The notes under the pieces were generated by a model that worked only from the letters and a program-made list of their open reading frames with translations, was not told the origin of the DNA and did no database searches. From positions 8,819-46,669 of the forward strand of contig JADHYX010000034.1 in NCBI GenBank assembly GCA_027604685.1: a stretch of 37,851 bases of DNA, in the 5' to 3' direction. Of this stretch, positions 9,947-22,200 are shown one piece after another. How positions within the stretch are numbered: the first letter of the stretch is position 1; each line of letters begins with the position of its first letter. The translations under genes were made by a program, and so were the position numbers. This DNA comes from Lobulomyces angularis (taxonomy: Eukaryota > Chytridiomycota > Chytridiomycetes > Lobulomycetales > Lobulomycetaceae).

Positions 9947-11806
9947 ATGTCTACTGCTGATGACGATTCGGTGTTATATTCAGATCAAATAATCCAATTT
10001 CTCGATATTACCGGATCTACTCCTGAACAAGCTTTAAATTATTTAAGAGTATTAATCTTTTTAAATTTAGTTTTTTTCATCTAAATTTCGTTATCATCTG
10101 TCCAAAATTTATTATATTTTTTTGAAAAATTATTAATTTAAAAGTTTATGATTAATTTAATTTATTTTTATAATATTTAGGTAAATGAAGGTGATGTGGA
10201 GCAAGCCATTTCAATGTACTTTGCAAATGGTGGAACAGATTTAATTAATACTGACACTTACACACCGGTTCCCATAATTGAGGATTCCACTAATTTAGCT
10301 TCTTCACCTCAATTGAACACTTTAAATGACTTTTATGATGAGGATGGTGTTAGAGCTCCGATTGCTCCTCAACAAAGTACCATGATAAATCCGGAACATT
10401 ATGGTAATCAATCGCACTGGGTTGACGAACCAGAACTAACTGGTATGAAATTTTTTGGCAATTTAATTTTTTTTTTATCTAAGGTGAATACTTTTCGAAT
10501 GACTCAATATCATCATCGCGCCTAACAAGGTATCTTACAAAAAAATTTTTTTTCTATATAAAAATGCATTGAATCAAGACCCTTTTCAGGTCGTGATAAT
10601 TTTAGGCTTCAAAGAGGTGGAGTTAATCCCTTCAGTGAGGATGACAATGTAGACGAAACAACTGATAAAATAGTAGACAAACGTACTCAGCTAGAAAACA
10701 TGTTTCGGTATTTGTAAAAGAAGCTTTACTTTTTATAAATACTTCTCTTAGTGTCCCAACGGAAATAATTTTTAACGGAGGCGATTTTGAGTTAGCAAAA
10801 AGATATGCAGAGGAAAAAGGAAAATGGTACTGCTCATGCAAATATTGTTTTCGATTGATGTTTACATTTGTTTACTAGGATTCTAGTTACAATCCAGGAT
10901 ACAGATAATTTTTCATGTCATACTATGCTGAGAGATGTGTGGAACAATGCTGATGTTCAAAAATTAATTAAGGAAAAGTTTATATTTTGCTACGTAAGTA
11001 TTCTATATTCAAGTTGATTAGCCATTAAGTTGAATTTAGTATCTATCAACACATCGTGAAGGAATTAGACACAAAATTACATATCCCTTCACTGATTATC
11101 CATATACTGCGATAATTGATCCAGTTACTGGGGAACGAGTTGCAAAATGGATTGAGGCACTAGAGGCTAAGAGTTTTATGGAATTAGGTACTAAAAATGA
11201 TTCTATAAATAGTAAAAAAATTTTTTTCATAGTTAATGAGTTCTTGAATCAGAAAATGGAAGCACAAAGCGTGCAACCAGATAAAAAGAAGCAAAAGTCC
11301 GTTTTGGAGTTGTCTGAAGAGGAGCAACTTAGATTGGCAATCGAAGCGTCAATAGGGGCAAAAGCGGGTGAGAGTAGCAGTTCTCATGAAGCTGACGCCG
11401 ATCGTAAAACTAAAATAATGTATTGCTTTATTCTCAATCTTCTTATAGCATTTAACAGAATTATTGGCAACATAAAACCAGAACCTACAGCTGGTGATAT
11501 AACTCGAATACAATTTAGATATCCAGGTACATATATAATTTGTGATTTTACAGTATTTTATTATTTAGATGGTTCTCGAGATGTAAGAAAGTTCTTAAAA
11601 AGTGACAAGGTTTTAAACTTATTTGAATTTGTGAAAGGAAACGAAAAAAAAATTGGGGATCAAAAATTTGATGTAAAGTTAACTATTTGATATCCGTTTT
11701 TTTAATGTTTTAGTTATCATTTAAGAAGAGTCTAATGCCACTCCTCAGCTACACAATACAAGAGGCCGATTTATTAAATGTCACAATAATGGTAGAATTT
11801 TTATGA
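9947..11806 (+). CDS. UBXN7: UBA-UAS-UIM-UBX protein (UBXN7/Ubx5-like Cdc48 adaptor)
   Basis: Adaptor that couples the AAA ATPase Cdc48/p97 to ubiquitylated substrates and, in animals, to cullin ligases. ATG at 9947; stop TGA at 11804-11806. An N-terminal UBA-like domain is seen (DQIIQFLDITGSTPEQALNY, then VNEGDVEQAISMYFANGG). An Asp/Asn-rich linker follows, and the segment RDNFRLQRGGVNPF leads into a thioredoxin-fold UAS domain (GGDFELAKRYAEEKGKW, ILVTIQDTDNFSCHTMLRDV, YPFTDYPYTAIIDPVTGE). Next comes a UIM (SEEEQLRLAIEASI), then a UBX domain (ITRIQFRYPDGSRDVRKFL ... LLSYTIQEADLLNVTIMVE). The order UBA-UAS-UIM-UBX is diagnostic. The intron at 10530-10578 must end at an AAG acceptor; the nearby CAG at 10587-10589 would give a stop. 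Introns interrupt both the UAS and UBX domains. Confidence 0.9.
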
Positions 11807-12143
11807 TTCTCAATTTTTTTAAAAAAATATTTAATAATTGATTATATTTAAGTAGTACTTTTCTTTAGTTATGAATATATAAACATTAATTTCATTAAAT
11901 TAGTTTCTTGGGGAAACTTGAATTTTTATTTTCTAATCAGATTGCTAACTTTGGTGTAGCAAAAATTTCCAAAGTTAAAATAAAGGAACATCGACTAAAT
12001 GAAAATTCTGCTTATAATTTTCTAATTTATTAGAGTTGATATCTTGACATCTTCAAATCGTTAAAATTTTTTTTAACAAATGCACATTTTTTGGGGATAC
12101 TTCAATTGTACAGTAAAAATATTTAAAATTAATCAAAAGAAAT
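11807..12143. promoter_or_regulatory. 337-bp tandem spacer
   Basis: AT-rich DNA between the UBXN7-like gene and the TMEM135-like gene, both on the plus strand. It should carry the upstream 3' UTR and the downstream promoter. No coding frame or recognisable element seen. Confidence 0.4.
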
Positions 12144-13966
12144 ATGAAAGAAACAGAAAAGAACCCAAAAACTAAAAATGCTGATACGATAGAAGTATTT
12201 ATTAGACCAAAAGTGCAATCTGCCAAGGAAATTTTTCCTCACGCTCTGCGAGTCGCCTTAAAAGCGTAACTGAACACTTAAAACTTTTTCTTTAACAACA
12301 AGTTTATTATAATTGTTTACTTAAGGTTTTTTGTGGGTTATTGTATGTAGTCTAAAATACAATTTTTATAAAAAAAAAAAATAAAAATATTTAATTATTT
12401 TCATTCTTTAGCAATTAGAAGTGGGTTTAGTGTGCTTATCAAATTAATATCACTATTGAAAAAAAAAGTGACATTGCAGCAAGTCTTTTTGCATTCATTT
12501 TTTGGGGAAGATGCATTTCGGTAATTTTTTTTTTGTGATTAGTCAATTTTGTTCAAATCATACAGATTCGGCTCTTTCTTTTCCTCTTTTACTTTTTTAT
12601 GGAAATTTACAGATGATTTATTGCGGTTTTTACGAAAGAAAGATGATAAGTATAATGGATTTATTGCTGGAGCCGTTGCAGGTGTGAGCCTGTTGTGCGA
12701 AAAACAAGATAGAAGAGTCACAATTGCACAGCAAATATTAGTAAGGGGTTTGCAGAGTGTGTACAATGGTTTAAAGAGTAGAGAATTGTTTCACTTTCAC
12801 CACGGCGATTCTTTGATTTTCATTTTAGGTTCTGCTCAGATTATGTATGGATACGCAATGCAACCTGCTTCAGTAAAAACTATTTTTTCATATTTGATTA
12901 AATTTCTTTTTCACTCTAAGTTACCAAAGTCATTTTACAATTTTATGGTGAAGACTGCGCCAATACCAGAAATGATTTTGGGATTAAATAGAAAGATTGT
13001 TAGAAAAATTCCAATAGAAAATAATTTAGAGGTTCTAAATAGCTTACAAGAAAAATTCAAATTCACTAAAAAACACTTGGCATCAATGGAGACATTGGAT
13101 CTGAATAAAGTTACTGCATTACCTTGTGCAGTGTTACATCCAGGAATGGATAGTTGCAACAAATTTAGTTTTGGAGTTGTGAAAAAGGTTTTTTTTCAAA
13201 TTTTACCGGTGTATTTAAGTTTAAATTTTGCTCCAATGATTGCTTTAAAATTTAAATCTTTTATTCAAAAGTAAATTTAAAAATGTGTTTCTTATTTAAC
13301 CGAAAAATTTTTTAGTCCCATGAAACTCGCTACGAAATCATTCGGTAATGCCTGTAGGAGTTCAATATTTTTAGGTGCGTTTGTTGCTGGATATATGGTA
13401 TTCTCAAAATGTACCAATGAATAATTTTATATCATTTAGTATATGTGCTGTGTTCACAGAAATTTTATCAATAAAACTGGATTGCATTTTGAAAACAAAT
13501 TATTGTATTTTTTATTTGGGGTTTGCTGTTCCAGTTCCATATTCCTTGAACACAAAAATAGACGTTCGGAATTAGGTACAAACAAACATCTTAAAATAGC
13601 TTTAATACTTTTATAGCCTTGTATGTATTACCAAAAGCCTTAGATAGTTTGTATCGAGTGATGTATAACAGAAGGTGGATGGTTAACATTCCTCACTTTG
13701 AAACTGCAATGTTTTCGTTAGGTGAATATTGTTAAATCCATTCAGTAATTAATTTTTTACAAGGTATGGGTTTTGTTATATCATTTTTTCAAAGTGAACC
13801 AGGAGCTATGAGTACTATGATATATAGATTACTGTACAGAATCAACATTTTAATTGAAGATAACGAGTATAAAAGAACTGTAGTCAAAAAAGTAAGAAGT
13901 CACCATATTGTTGCATCAGATGAAGAATTTGAAAGCGGTGATTGCAAACCTTTGTTGCCTAAATAG
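12144..13966 (+). CDS. TMEM135: TMEM135-like multi-pass membrane protein
   Basis: Membrane protein of the TMEM135 family, which in animals affects peroxisomes, mitochondrial fission and lipid balance. ATG at 12144. After introns the N-terminus reads FPHALRVALKAFFVGYSIRS followed by GFSVLIKL, matching the family's first membrane segment. The long exon (12587-13270) has GFIAGAVAGVSLL, a Tim17-like glycine-rich helix. It continues with a cysteine/His block, ALPCAVLHPGMDSCNK, the counterpart of the conserved PC..LHP..DSC motif of the N-terminal Cys-rich domain. Later exons carry RSELALYVLPKALDSLYRV, MFSLGMGFVISFFQSEPGA and a C-terminal tail, SDEEFESGDCKPLLPK. About 8 introns, some placed only by frame. 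Residues 330-380 (CCVHRNFINKTGLH region) are the least certain. Several hydrophobic helices are visible. A role in peroxisomal or mitochondrial membranes is inferred from animal homologues. Confidence 0.8.
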
Positions 13967-14225
13967 TTAAATTGTTACAAAAATATTTAGATTTTTCAAT
14001 TAAAAATTTCTTATTTACTAATCTCATCTTAATTATGAATGTATTCTTTTAATTAGATAGCAATCAAATAAAGTAGCAAAAAATTTTAATATTGCATAAA
14101 ATTTTTTGTTGATTTTCTCAAAATTGTTACTATATCTATTCACAATTCAATCTGAATTTTTTTTTTTTTTTTTCTTTATTTGAGTAAATGGTTAGAAATA
14201 TTAATTAATTTTCAAACTTGGAGTT

Positions 14226-17200
14226 ATGGGAAAGGTAAAAAAAGGATTCAACGCGAAAGCCAGAGCGGGAAAACGTACAAATCTACTATCTACTAAAGAA
14301 ATAGTTGAAAATAATTCGAAAAATTCAAGATTAAATGTTGTTGAGAAAAATGATATCATAGATTTTAAAAAAGGAAATGATTTTGATACTAATGCTGAAT
14401 TAATTATTCCGAAAGAAGCATCTTTGAGAGTAAATGCTGAAATTCAAGTTGACATTGAAAAACCTTTATCCAGCAAAAAATTAAAAAAGAGAGAAAAATT
14501 TATCGAAAAACAATTAAAAAAGCAAAACAGAATTGAAATTCTAAATAATTTAGCAAAAAATAGTTTTAAAGAACATAGTAAATTACTGCAGTCGTCAAAA
14601 CACATGGGAAAAAAGCTAACTTTAAAAGAGCAGTTAGCAAAAAGTCTTCTTGCTGAAAGAATGGGATTTAAGAAAGATGAGGGTAAACCGAGAAATAGCT
14701 TAAATATAATATTATTATTTTCTTTTAGATGATAGATTATATGTGAAAAGAACCGATAGTGAAACAGTGGGTTTTAGCCAATTTGAAAATTCAAAGTCTC
14801 TTAAGTCACTTGAATATCAAGAAGACATTAATTTACATTTAAGCAACACTAATAGTGCACCAATTATTTTGGAAAAAATTGAAAATAAATCTTTAATCTC
14901 ATTGGCTTTTGAATGTTCGCCTTCAATTAATAATAATAATTCTACTTTAGAGAAAAAAGTACTGGTTGTAGACGATAGTGGGTCTGATATATCTAAGTCT
15001 ACAGTCCAGCCTGTTCCAGTGTTCGGAAGTGCTCTAAAAAGAACAGCTGACAATAATGTCGATGTTGTTAAATCAAAACGTAAAAAAAAAGTGAAGAAAG
15101 CTGCAGTGATTAAATCCATTCCAAGAAAAGGTAACAGTTATTGTATCACTATTTTTTTTTTAATTTTTTTTATTTTGCAATCGAAGAAGTAAGTACTAGC
15201 GATTCAGACAACTATTCAGACATAGTAAATACTGACGCGGAAGACTTAGATCAAGAAGGAAAGGTGAAAATATCCAGTACTATTGTAGCAGAAAGTGCTA
15301 CTCTTGTACATTGGGAATCGGATGTAATTTTAGGTGAAGGAGAATCATTTTTACAGTATAAGAAAAATTGCAATAAGAGTTCCTTAGAATTGGGTTCTTC
15401 TCAGATGAATGCATCTGCCCATAACAAGAACTCATTACAGAGCTCAAGGGCAGCTTTTTTTGTTCCTGTAGATCGTCCGCATCACATCCAAATTTCACGT
15501 GTAAATTTACCAGTTGTTGCTGAAGAACAGCCTATTATGGAAGCTATATTCGAGAATGACGTTGTTATTCTTTGTGGTGAAACTGGGTCAGGTATGTCAT
15601 TATATGTTTAAATATTAAGTTTGCTAAATACATATTTTTTAAAAAAAGGTAAAACTACCCAGGTACCCCAATTTTTGTATGAAGCTGGATTTGGAGATTC
15701 TAGTCACCCATTATTTTCCGGTATGGTCGGGGTTACTCAGCCTAGAAGAGTAGCAGCTGTTAGCATGGCAAAACGTGTCTCTGAAGAAATGGCTTTAAAA
15801 AATGGAGAAATTGGACATCAAGTTAGATATGATTCATCTACAGTGGGACCACTTACTAGGGTGAAATTTATGACAGACGGTATTTTGTTAAGAGAACTAA
15901 GTTCCGCTTCTAAGAAGCCTAACAGTAGCCGTACTGGAGCAGAAAGTATATTATTAACTCAGTATTCATGCATTATCATTGATGAGGCGCATGAAAGAAC
16001 TGTAGGAACTGACGTACTAATTGGTTGGCTTTCTAGAATCGCTTCAGTTAGGAATTCTAAAAAAATTGCTGGAGTCAAACCATTAAAATTAATTATTATG
16101 AGTGCTACATTACGTGTGGAAGACTTTATCTCCAACTCTACACTGTTTCCTTCTCCGCAAAAGCCTCCAGTTATTAAAGTTGATGGGAGACAATACAAGG
16201 TTTTATTATTAGATAGTTGACTAATTTGTTTTAGGTGGTGGTCCACTTTAATAAAAGGACTCCTCAAGTTGACTATTTAGCTGAAGTTTTTAAGAAAGTT
16301 TCAAAAATTCATGAAAAATTGCCTCCGGGGGGCATTCTTGTATTCTTAACAGGTCAGCGAGAGGTTCAAGTTTTGTGTAAGAAGCTGGATCAAAAATACA
16401 ACAAAGCATTCACTAATTTGGAAATAGAGAATAAAAACTTGAAAACTAAGGAATTGAATGAAAATATTAATGCTTTGGAAAATGATAATTTTTTTGGCGA
16501 AATTGTTGAGAACGATGATATGGATAAAGAAACTGATGATTTTGACTTTCAAAAGCAGGATGACTTTGAATTGGAGGACGCTTCTGATAGTGAAGAGGAA
16601 GAAGTGCACATTTTGGACGGAGCTAGTGAAGACGAAAAGGAAGAAAAGCAACAGAATATGCAAGAGCTGGATAAAAGTAATCATTTTAAATTTTAGCAAC
16701 AATTGTTTTATATTTGCTTTATGCTAGTTGGACCATTGCATATTTTACCCTTGTATTCCCTTTTACCCACAAAAGAACAATTAAAAGTTTTCGAGGAACC
16801 ACCGATTGGAATGAGATTATGTGTAATAGCTACTAATGTTGCCGAAACCTCCCTGACCATTCCTGGCATCAAATATGTTGTAGATTGTGGAAAAGTGAAG
16901 GAGGTATTATTTAATTTTTGGAAATTAAGTTATAATTCTTTATGTTTCAATTCAGCGGCAGCATGATATTCATACTGGGGTACAAACATATAAAATTGGA
17001 TGGACTTCTAAAGCTTCTGCAGATCAACGAGCGGGGAGAGCTGGAAGAGTTGGAGCTGGACATTGCTATAGAATATTCAGTTCTGCAGTATTCAGTGAAT
17101 ATTTCGAGCAATTTCAAAAACCGGAAATTTTGAGAGTTCCTATTGATGGCGTTATACTTCAAATGAAATCTATGGGAATTAATCAAATTGTCAATTTTCC

Positions 17201-19113
17201 TTTTCCAACTCCACCAGAAAAATTTCTACTGAAAGAAGCAGAAAAGGTTTTGCTTTCGAAAAAAAATTTTAAATTCTAATTGGTATTAGGTTTTAGGATT
17301 ACTTGGTGCAATTGATTCTTCATCCGATCAAATGAAAATTACTCCCTTGGGTACATTAATGTCAAAGTTTCCTACTAATCCCAGATTTGCTAAAATGTAA
17401 TACTTTATTTAATATTAAGCAGTTAAATTTTTTAAAAAAATTGTTATCATAGGTTGATTCTCGCTGCACAGCAAAAAGGAAATAATTCAATTATTCCTTA
17501 TATTATCGCAATAGTAGCAGGATTATCAGTTGGAGATCCATTTATTAGGGACGAAAGCTTTGATAATGATGCCGAAGATGAGGAAATGATAGAGGAAGAT
17601 AAAATAAAATTGAAGGAAGATAGAAAAATTAAGAGAGGAAACTATTTTAAAGTTATGCAGGTAAAAATATTTTTACATATGTGGTATAAATTGATTTTTT
17701 TATCGTTCAGATGTTTTCTGGTGAAAATCCAGTTTCTGATGTATTCAGGTTGTTAAATGCGATAGGAACTTATAATGCCGAAAATTTGAAAGGAGCCGAA
17801 GCTGGAGAAAAATTTTGTGAATCACATTTCTTGAGATTGAAGGCTATGGAAGAAATCACCAAATTGCGTTTTCAGTTAACAAACTTATTAAAGTCTAACT
17901 TAACTGATGGCAGTCTATACCCAAGCGTGAATAAACTGGAAGTTGATTTGAAATTTAACCCACCTACCAAATCTAGTTTAAATTTAATACTCCAAATTAT
18001 ATTTTCTGGTTTTCCTGACCACGTAGCTAAATTAGACTTTGATGTTGGGAACCGGATACCTGCATTTGGTGGAAAAAACGCTTTTCCAGTTTATCAAAGT
18101 ATGCAAAGCGGCCCTTTGGACGTTTTACAGATACATCCCTCTAGTTGCTTATTTAGAGAAAGGCCGGCTCCACTTTATGTTATTTATGAAGAATTAATTG
18201 GAAGGGAGGAGAGGATTAGTGCGGATAACAAAAGTTTATTGTTTAGTAGAGAAAAATTTGATTTATTAGGAAAAAAAATTGAAAGCACCTCCGAAAGTCA
18301 AGCGAAACCAAAAAAACTTTGGATGAAAGGGGTTACTTCTATAAATCTAAACAAGTTATTTTGGCTTGCACCTAAAAGTTTGGTTCATCAAGGAAAAATA
18401 TTGGAACAGCCTGAACCCAAGTTTATCGCTGAAGAAGACGCCTGCAAAGGTTTCGTTGTACCACATTTTGGAAGTAAATTGTGGACTTTAGACCTTACTG
18501 AAGCAAAGATAAATGATTTGAATGTACAAAGTCAAGTATTTTGTAGGTATTTACTAGAAGGAAAACTTATTGTTGAAAGCTTATTCAATTTTGCTGTGAA
18601 GAATAATGTGAAAGGAAAAAAACAACCTGTAAAAGAAGAGGATGTATTTAGTTTTTTAAAGGTAATCAAAATTTAATCTTAACTTAAGAATGAGATGTTA
18701 ATTTTTTGTAGCAATATTTACTCAGTAAACCAGTGATTTTGACAAAAAGTTATTCACAAAGTCAAACTAGGGTAAAGGAGATACTTTTTACGCTACGAAA
18801 AAATGAAATTTTCGATATAAAAAGTTTTTTGACAGCATTTAAACAAGAGGTATTAAAAATTAGAAACACCCTTTTGAGAAGTGGAGGAAATGCAAACACA
18901 TCAAATAATGAACGAAAACTTAATTTTTTTTTAAATGAATATCTTTTGTGGGTCCCAGAAGTGTTACATCCTAGCGTAAAGAAAGGATGGCCATATTTTA
19001 AATTTGTTGATAATACAAATTTAGATGTCCTCACATTTAAAATTGATCAAAATTCCTTATCCGTGCTAAAAGCTGAAGTTGAAAAAATAAAAAACGAAAC
19101 TGATATTTTATAA
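14226..19113 (+). CDS. DHX37: DEAH-box RNA helicase, DHX37/Dhr1 (Ecm16) family
   Basis: Nucleolar helicase that releases U3 snoRNA from pre-40S ribosome precursors. About 11 exons give roughly 1,450 residues, somewhat longer than yeast or human proteins. ATG at 14226 ([17 protein letters not shown]), a basic N-terminus typical of the family. A long charged, low-complexity region precedes the helicase core. Core motifs: [16 protein letters not shown], Ia [17 protein letters not shown] ([10 protein letters not shown]), III SAT (IIMSATLR), [27 protein letters not shown] and [20 protein letters not shown] strongly acidic insert ([15 protein letters not shown] region, about 16530-16670) splits the second RecA domain just before [13 protein letters not shown], a DHX37 hallmark. 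The winged-helix/ratchet region follows ([20 protein letters not shown]), then the OB-fold. The intron at 16200-16234 is only 35 nt. TAA at 19111-19113. Confidence 0.93.
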
Positions 19114-19279
19114 TTGTACTATTAATTAATCATTGCAAATAGAACTAAATCATTTCATAATATATAGATAAATCAAAATTTTGGTTGGCACATAATACAG
19201 CAATTATATTGTTCAAAAAATATTATCTAAATTTTGTTACCATACCATACCATACTTATTAACAGAAATAACTTCAATC

Positions 19280-22200
19280 TCAAATAGGTTCTGTATACTA
19301 AATAGAATTTTTGATGAAAATTTTTTTTTAAGAAAAAGAGAAGAAAAAAAAAAGTTACATTTGCTGGAAAAAGGCCTTTTTTTCCTCTTAAATTTCCAGT
19401 CCACCACCCCTCATCATCCTTATTGATAATCGTAATAATGTCTCCTGCTTTGAAGGATAACTCATCTATAATAATAGTTAAGGTCCATATAAGAATAAAA
19501 AAAGTTACCAGCTTCGGAACTATCATAGTCATATAATGCCTTACAACTTGGCAACTTTTTGGCAGGAGGCACTGGTGGAGGAGGTTTCTTTTTACCTGCA
19601 GCCGAAAAACTGGAAGAATTGTTGAGTGAGGAGTTACTACCATATGAGTTATTTTCAAATTTAGGAATTGATGATGGTTGTTGATAAACTGGTTGATTAT
19701 GCTTAACAGGCTGTTGCTGTTGATAAACGGATTGTTGCTGGTAATTGGCTTGTTTGTGACCTCCAAAATTTTTCGATTTGGAATTTCCAACATTTGATTT
19801 TGGTGCTGATGGTTTACTATCCTTCGGTAACCCGGGAGATACTCTAATCTCAGTTACTTTTCCTGGTTTTATTAATGGAAATTTAACTGACTGGTCTGTT
19901 AAAAATTTAATTTGGTGAATTCCGCCTGATTGAAAAGTAGTTTTTTTAACAGAATATTTTAAACTATAGTTTGATAAAATATTAATTAATGGTATGAGTT
20001 TTATACAATACTTGTCATTGAATTCTAAGTTTAGAGTTCTACCAGTTTCTTCTCGATACTTTTCACTGTTAATTGAAAAAACAATTGCCTTTAATATATA
20101 GAGTATAAACATCTTATTACCTAAAAACAGTAATAAATTCAGTTTTAAATATGCTCTCCAGAACATTATCATATTCACTGGGAATGTGCAGAATGAAAAA
20201 ATCATCATTTTTTGTACTAAAATAAAAAATTAATTTTTTGTTAGTGTAAAATAAAAACGCCCCACCTCAGCGAAACACCTTGAATGTCCTTAAATAAAAT
20301 TCTCCTTTTAACTCCTTTTACAAATTTGCCCTTATTGGGTCCGCTTTTTTCTTTTTCAAAACCAATCATAATAAATTCTTTTTCAGTTAATATACATTCC
20401 CTCTGTGAAGGTTTAAACTTTCGATCATATTTTGTGCATAGGTCAGCAAAAAAAACTTTTTCGTTTTTACCTTTTATAAAAAGAATAATAATAAACCGAT
20501 GAGTTACAAAATGAGGTCTAATACCAACTAGCGCCTTTAAGATTGGATTGTCTCGGTAACTCAGGTAGTCTCCTAAAAATTCTCGGTTTAAACTAAACCT
20601 TTTCCTTTCTTTTTTATCATAAACCACATCTGCTGCCTTTTTTCTCATTTCCAAAAAGTATTTTCTAGATTTCCATCTCCTGTAAGCTCGTTGAATTACT
20701 TTGGCGTAGGCATTAAATTTTCTATCTCGTCTTTCCTCTAATAAGAACAAACTTTCAGGAGATTTGATAAACACCTTTTGTTTTCCAATTTGCCATTCTT
20801 TTGGATCCATGTCTGCTGATTGCATTATTAGTTTTATTCCATCGTGGGGATTGCCATTCCATCGAGGAAATGTTTCAGGCGTTAAAATAGCAAATCTTTA
20901 TAAAAATAGAAAATTTATTAGTCATTTTTGAAACAAAGTTCCACCTTCTCAAAAACTTTTCGAAAAAATTTCTGTAACAAAATCCAGCACGGCTATAAAG
21001 GTAAAATAGTTATATCACATTTTTTATATCAGTAATTGTTACCGAACTTTGATATTTTCTAGAAAACAAAAACATAATAATAGAAATAAGATAATTAAGA
21101 CATATTAATAAAAACCTTTTAAATTTAAATATTGAACTTGATGATCAACCCTTTTGTTTTCCCAGTCATGTGATTTTTTATTTTCATTCGGTTTAATGCA
21201 TCTAATTATTAATAGTGAGTAAATTTAACAGTTACTTCCTACCGCACATAGGAAGGTGTACATTTCATTAAAGTGGCAACTAAATCTTGACATTGATTCT
21301 TAATAAAAAATTATTAGTATTGCTTAATAGAAGTAAAACTACCTTAATTTTGAAAGAAACTGTAGTTGGGCGCTTCTTGCTGTCATCTTCAACATTTTCA
21401 GGAAATAAGTTTCGAATAAATGTCCTGTAAATGGTTTGCTTCATATTAAATCAAGAAAAAAATAAAGTTACTTCTCGGTTGATTGCATTAACTGAATTAA
21501 ATCCTTGAATAATGTGTCTTTATTTGCCTCAGTAAATCCGTTACAATCATAAGTAACAGCTCCTGCGTAATGCCGTATAATAAATCGATTTTGATGGCCT
21601 TCATAATGCTAATAAATAATATATTATAAAATTTATAAAGACTTAAAAGTCACATACTTTATTTTGGGCCACCGCTCCATCTAATTTCTAACAAAAAACA
21701 TTGAGTGGATTTTAAAACATACAACGTACTTGAACAAATTTTGAATCTGCTCCTTCTGTTTGCGCATGCATTGTAAAGCAAACATCATCCAAAATCGCCA
21801 TAACTCCTGGCGGCTTTTTACTTTCTATTAGATCTACTACAATTTTATTATTAAAATATTCTATCGGTGTCCACTTGATTCCTTCATTTAAATATTCTTC
21901 CTATTTATTTTAAAAATAAAATGATTAATCTAGATATCTTTGTTTTAAATAAATACTTGTTCAGACTTCAATGTTAATTCAATAAAAATTTGCTGCAACC
22001 TTTCGTTTACATAATTAATACAGAACTGCTCAAATCCATTTCTCTCAAATATCTTAATTTTACAACAAATTTGAAAAGAGTTACTCAAAATTTTAAACTT
22101 ACCTCAAAGCCAAAGATATCTAAAACTCCTAAACACAAGGGAGTACTTCTATCGTTTATTTTTAATGCTGCCAACGCATTATTAACAGCCTATGATTTCA

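Noticed and set aside
16346..16727. Overlapping frames of 118 and 89 codons on both strands within the DHX37 acidic insert
   Set aside because: They are out-of-frame readings of the Asp/Glu-rich coding repeat; the helicase frame explains the DNA.
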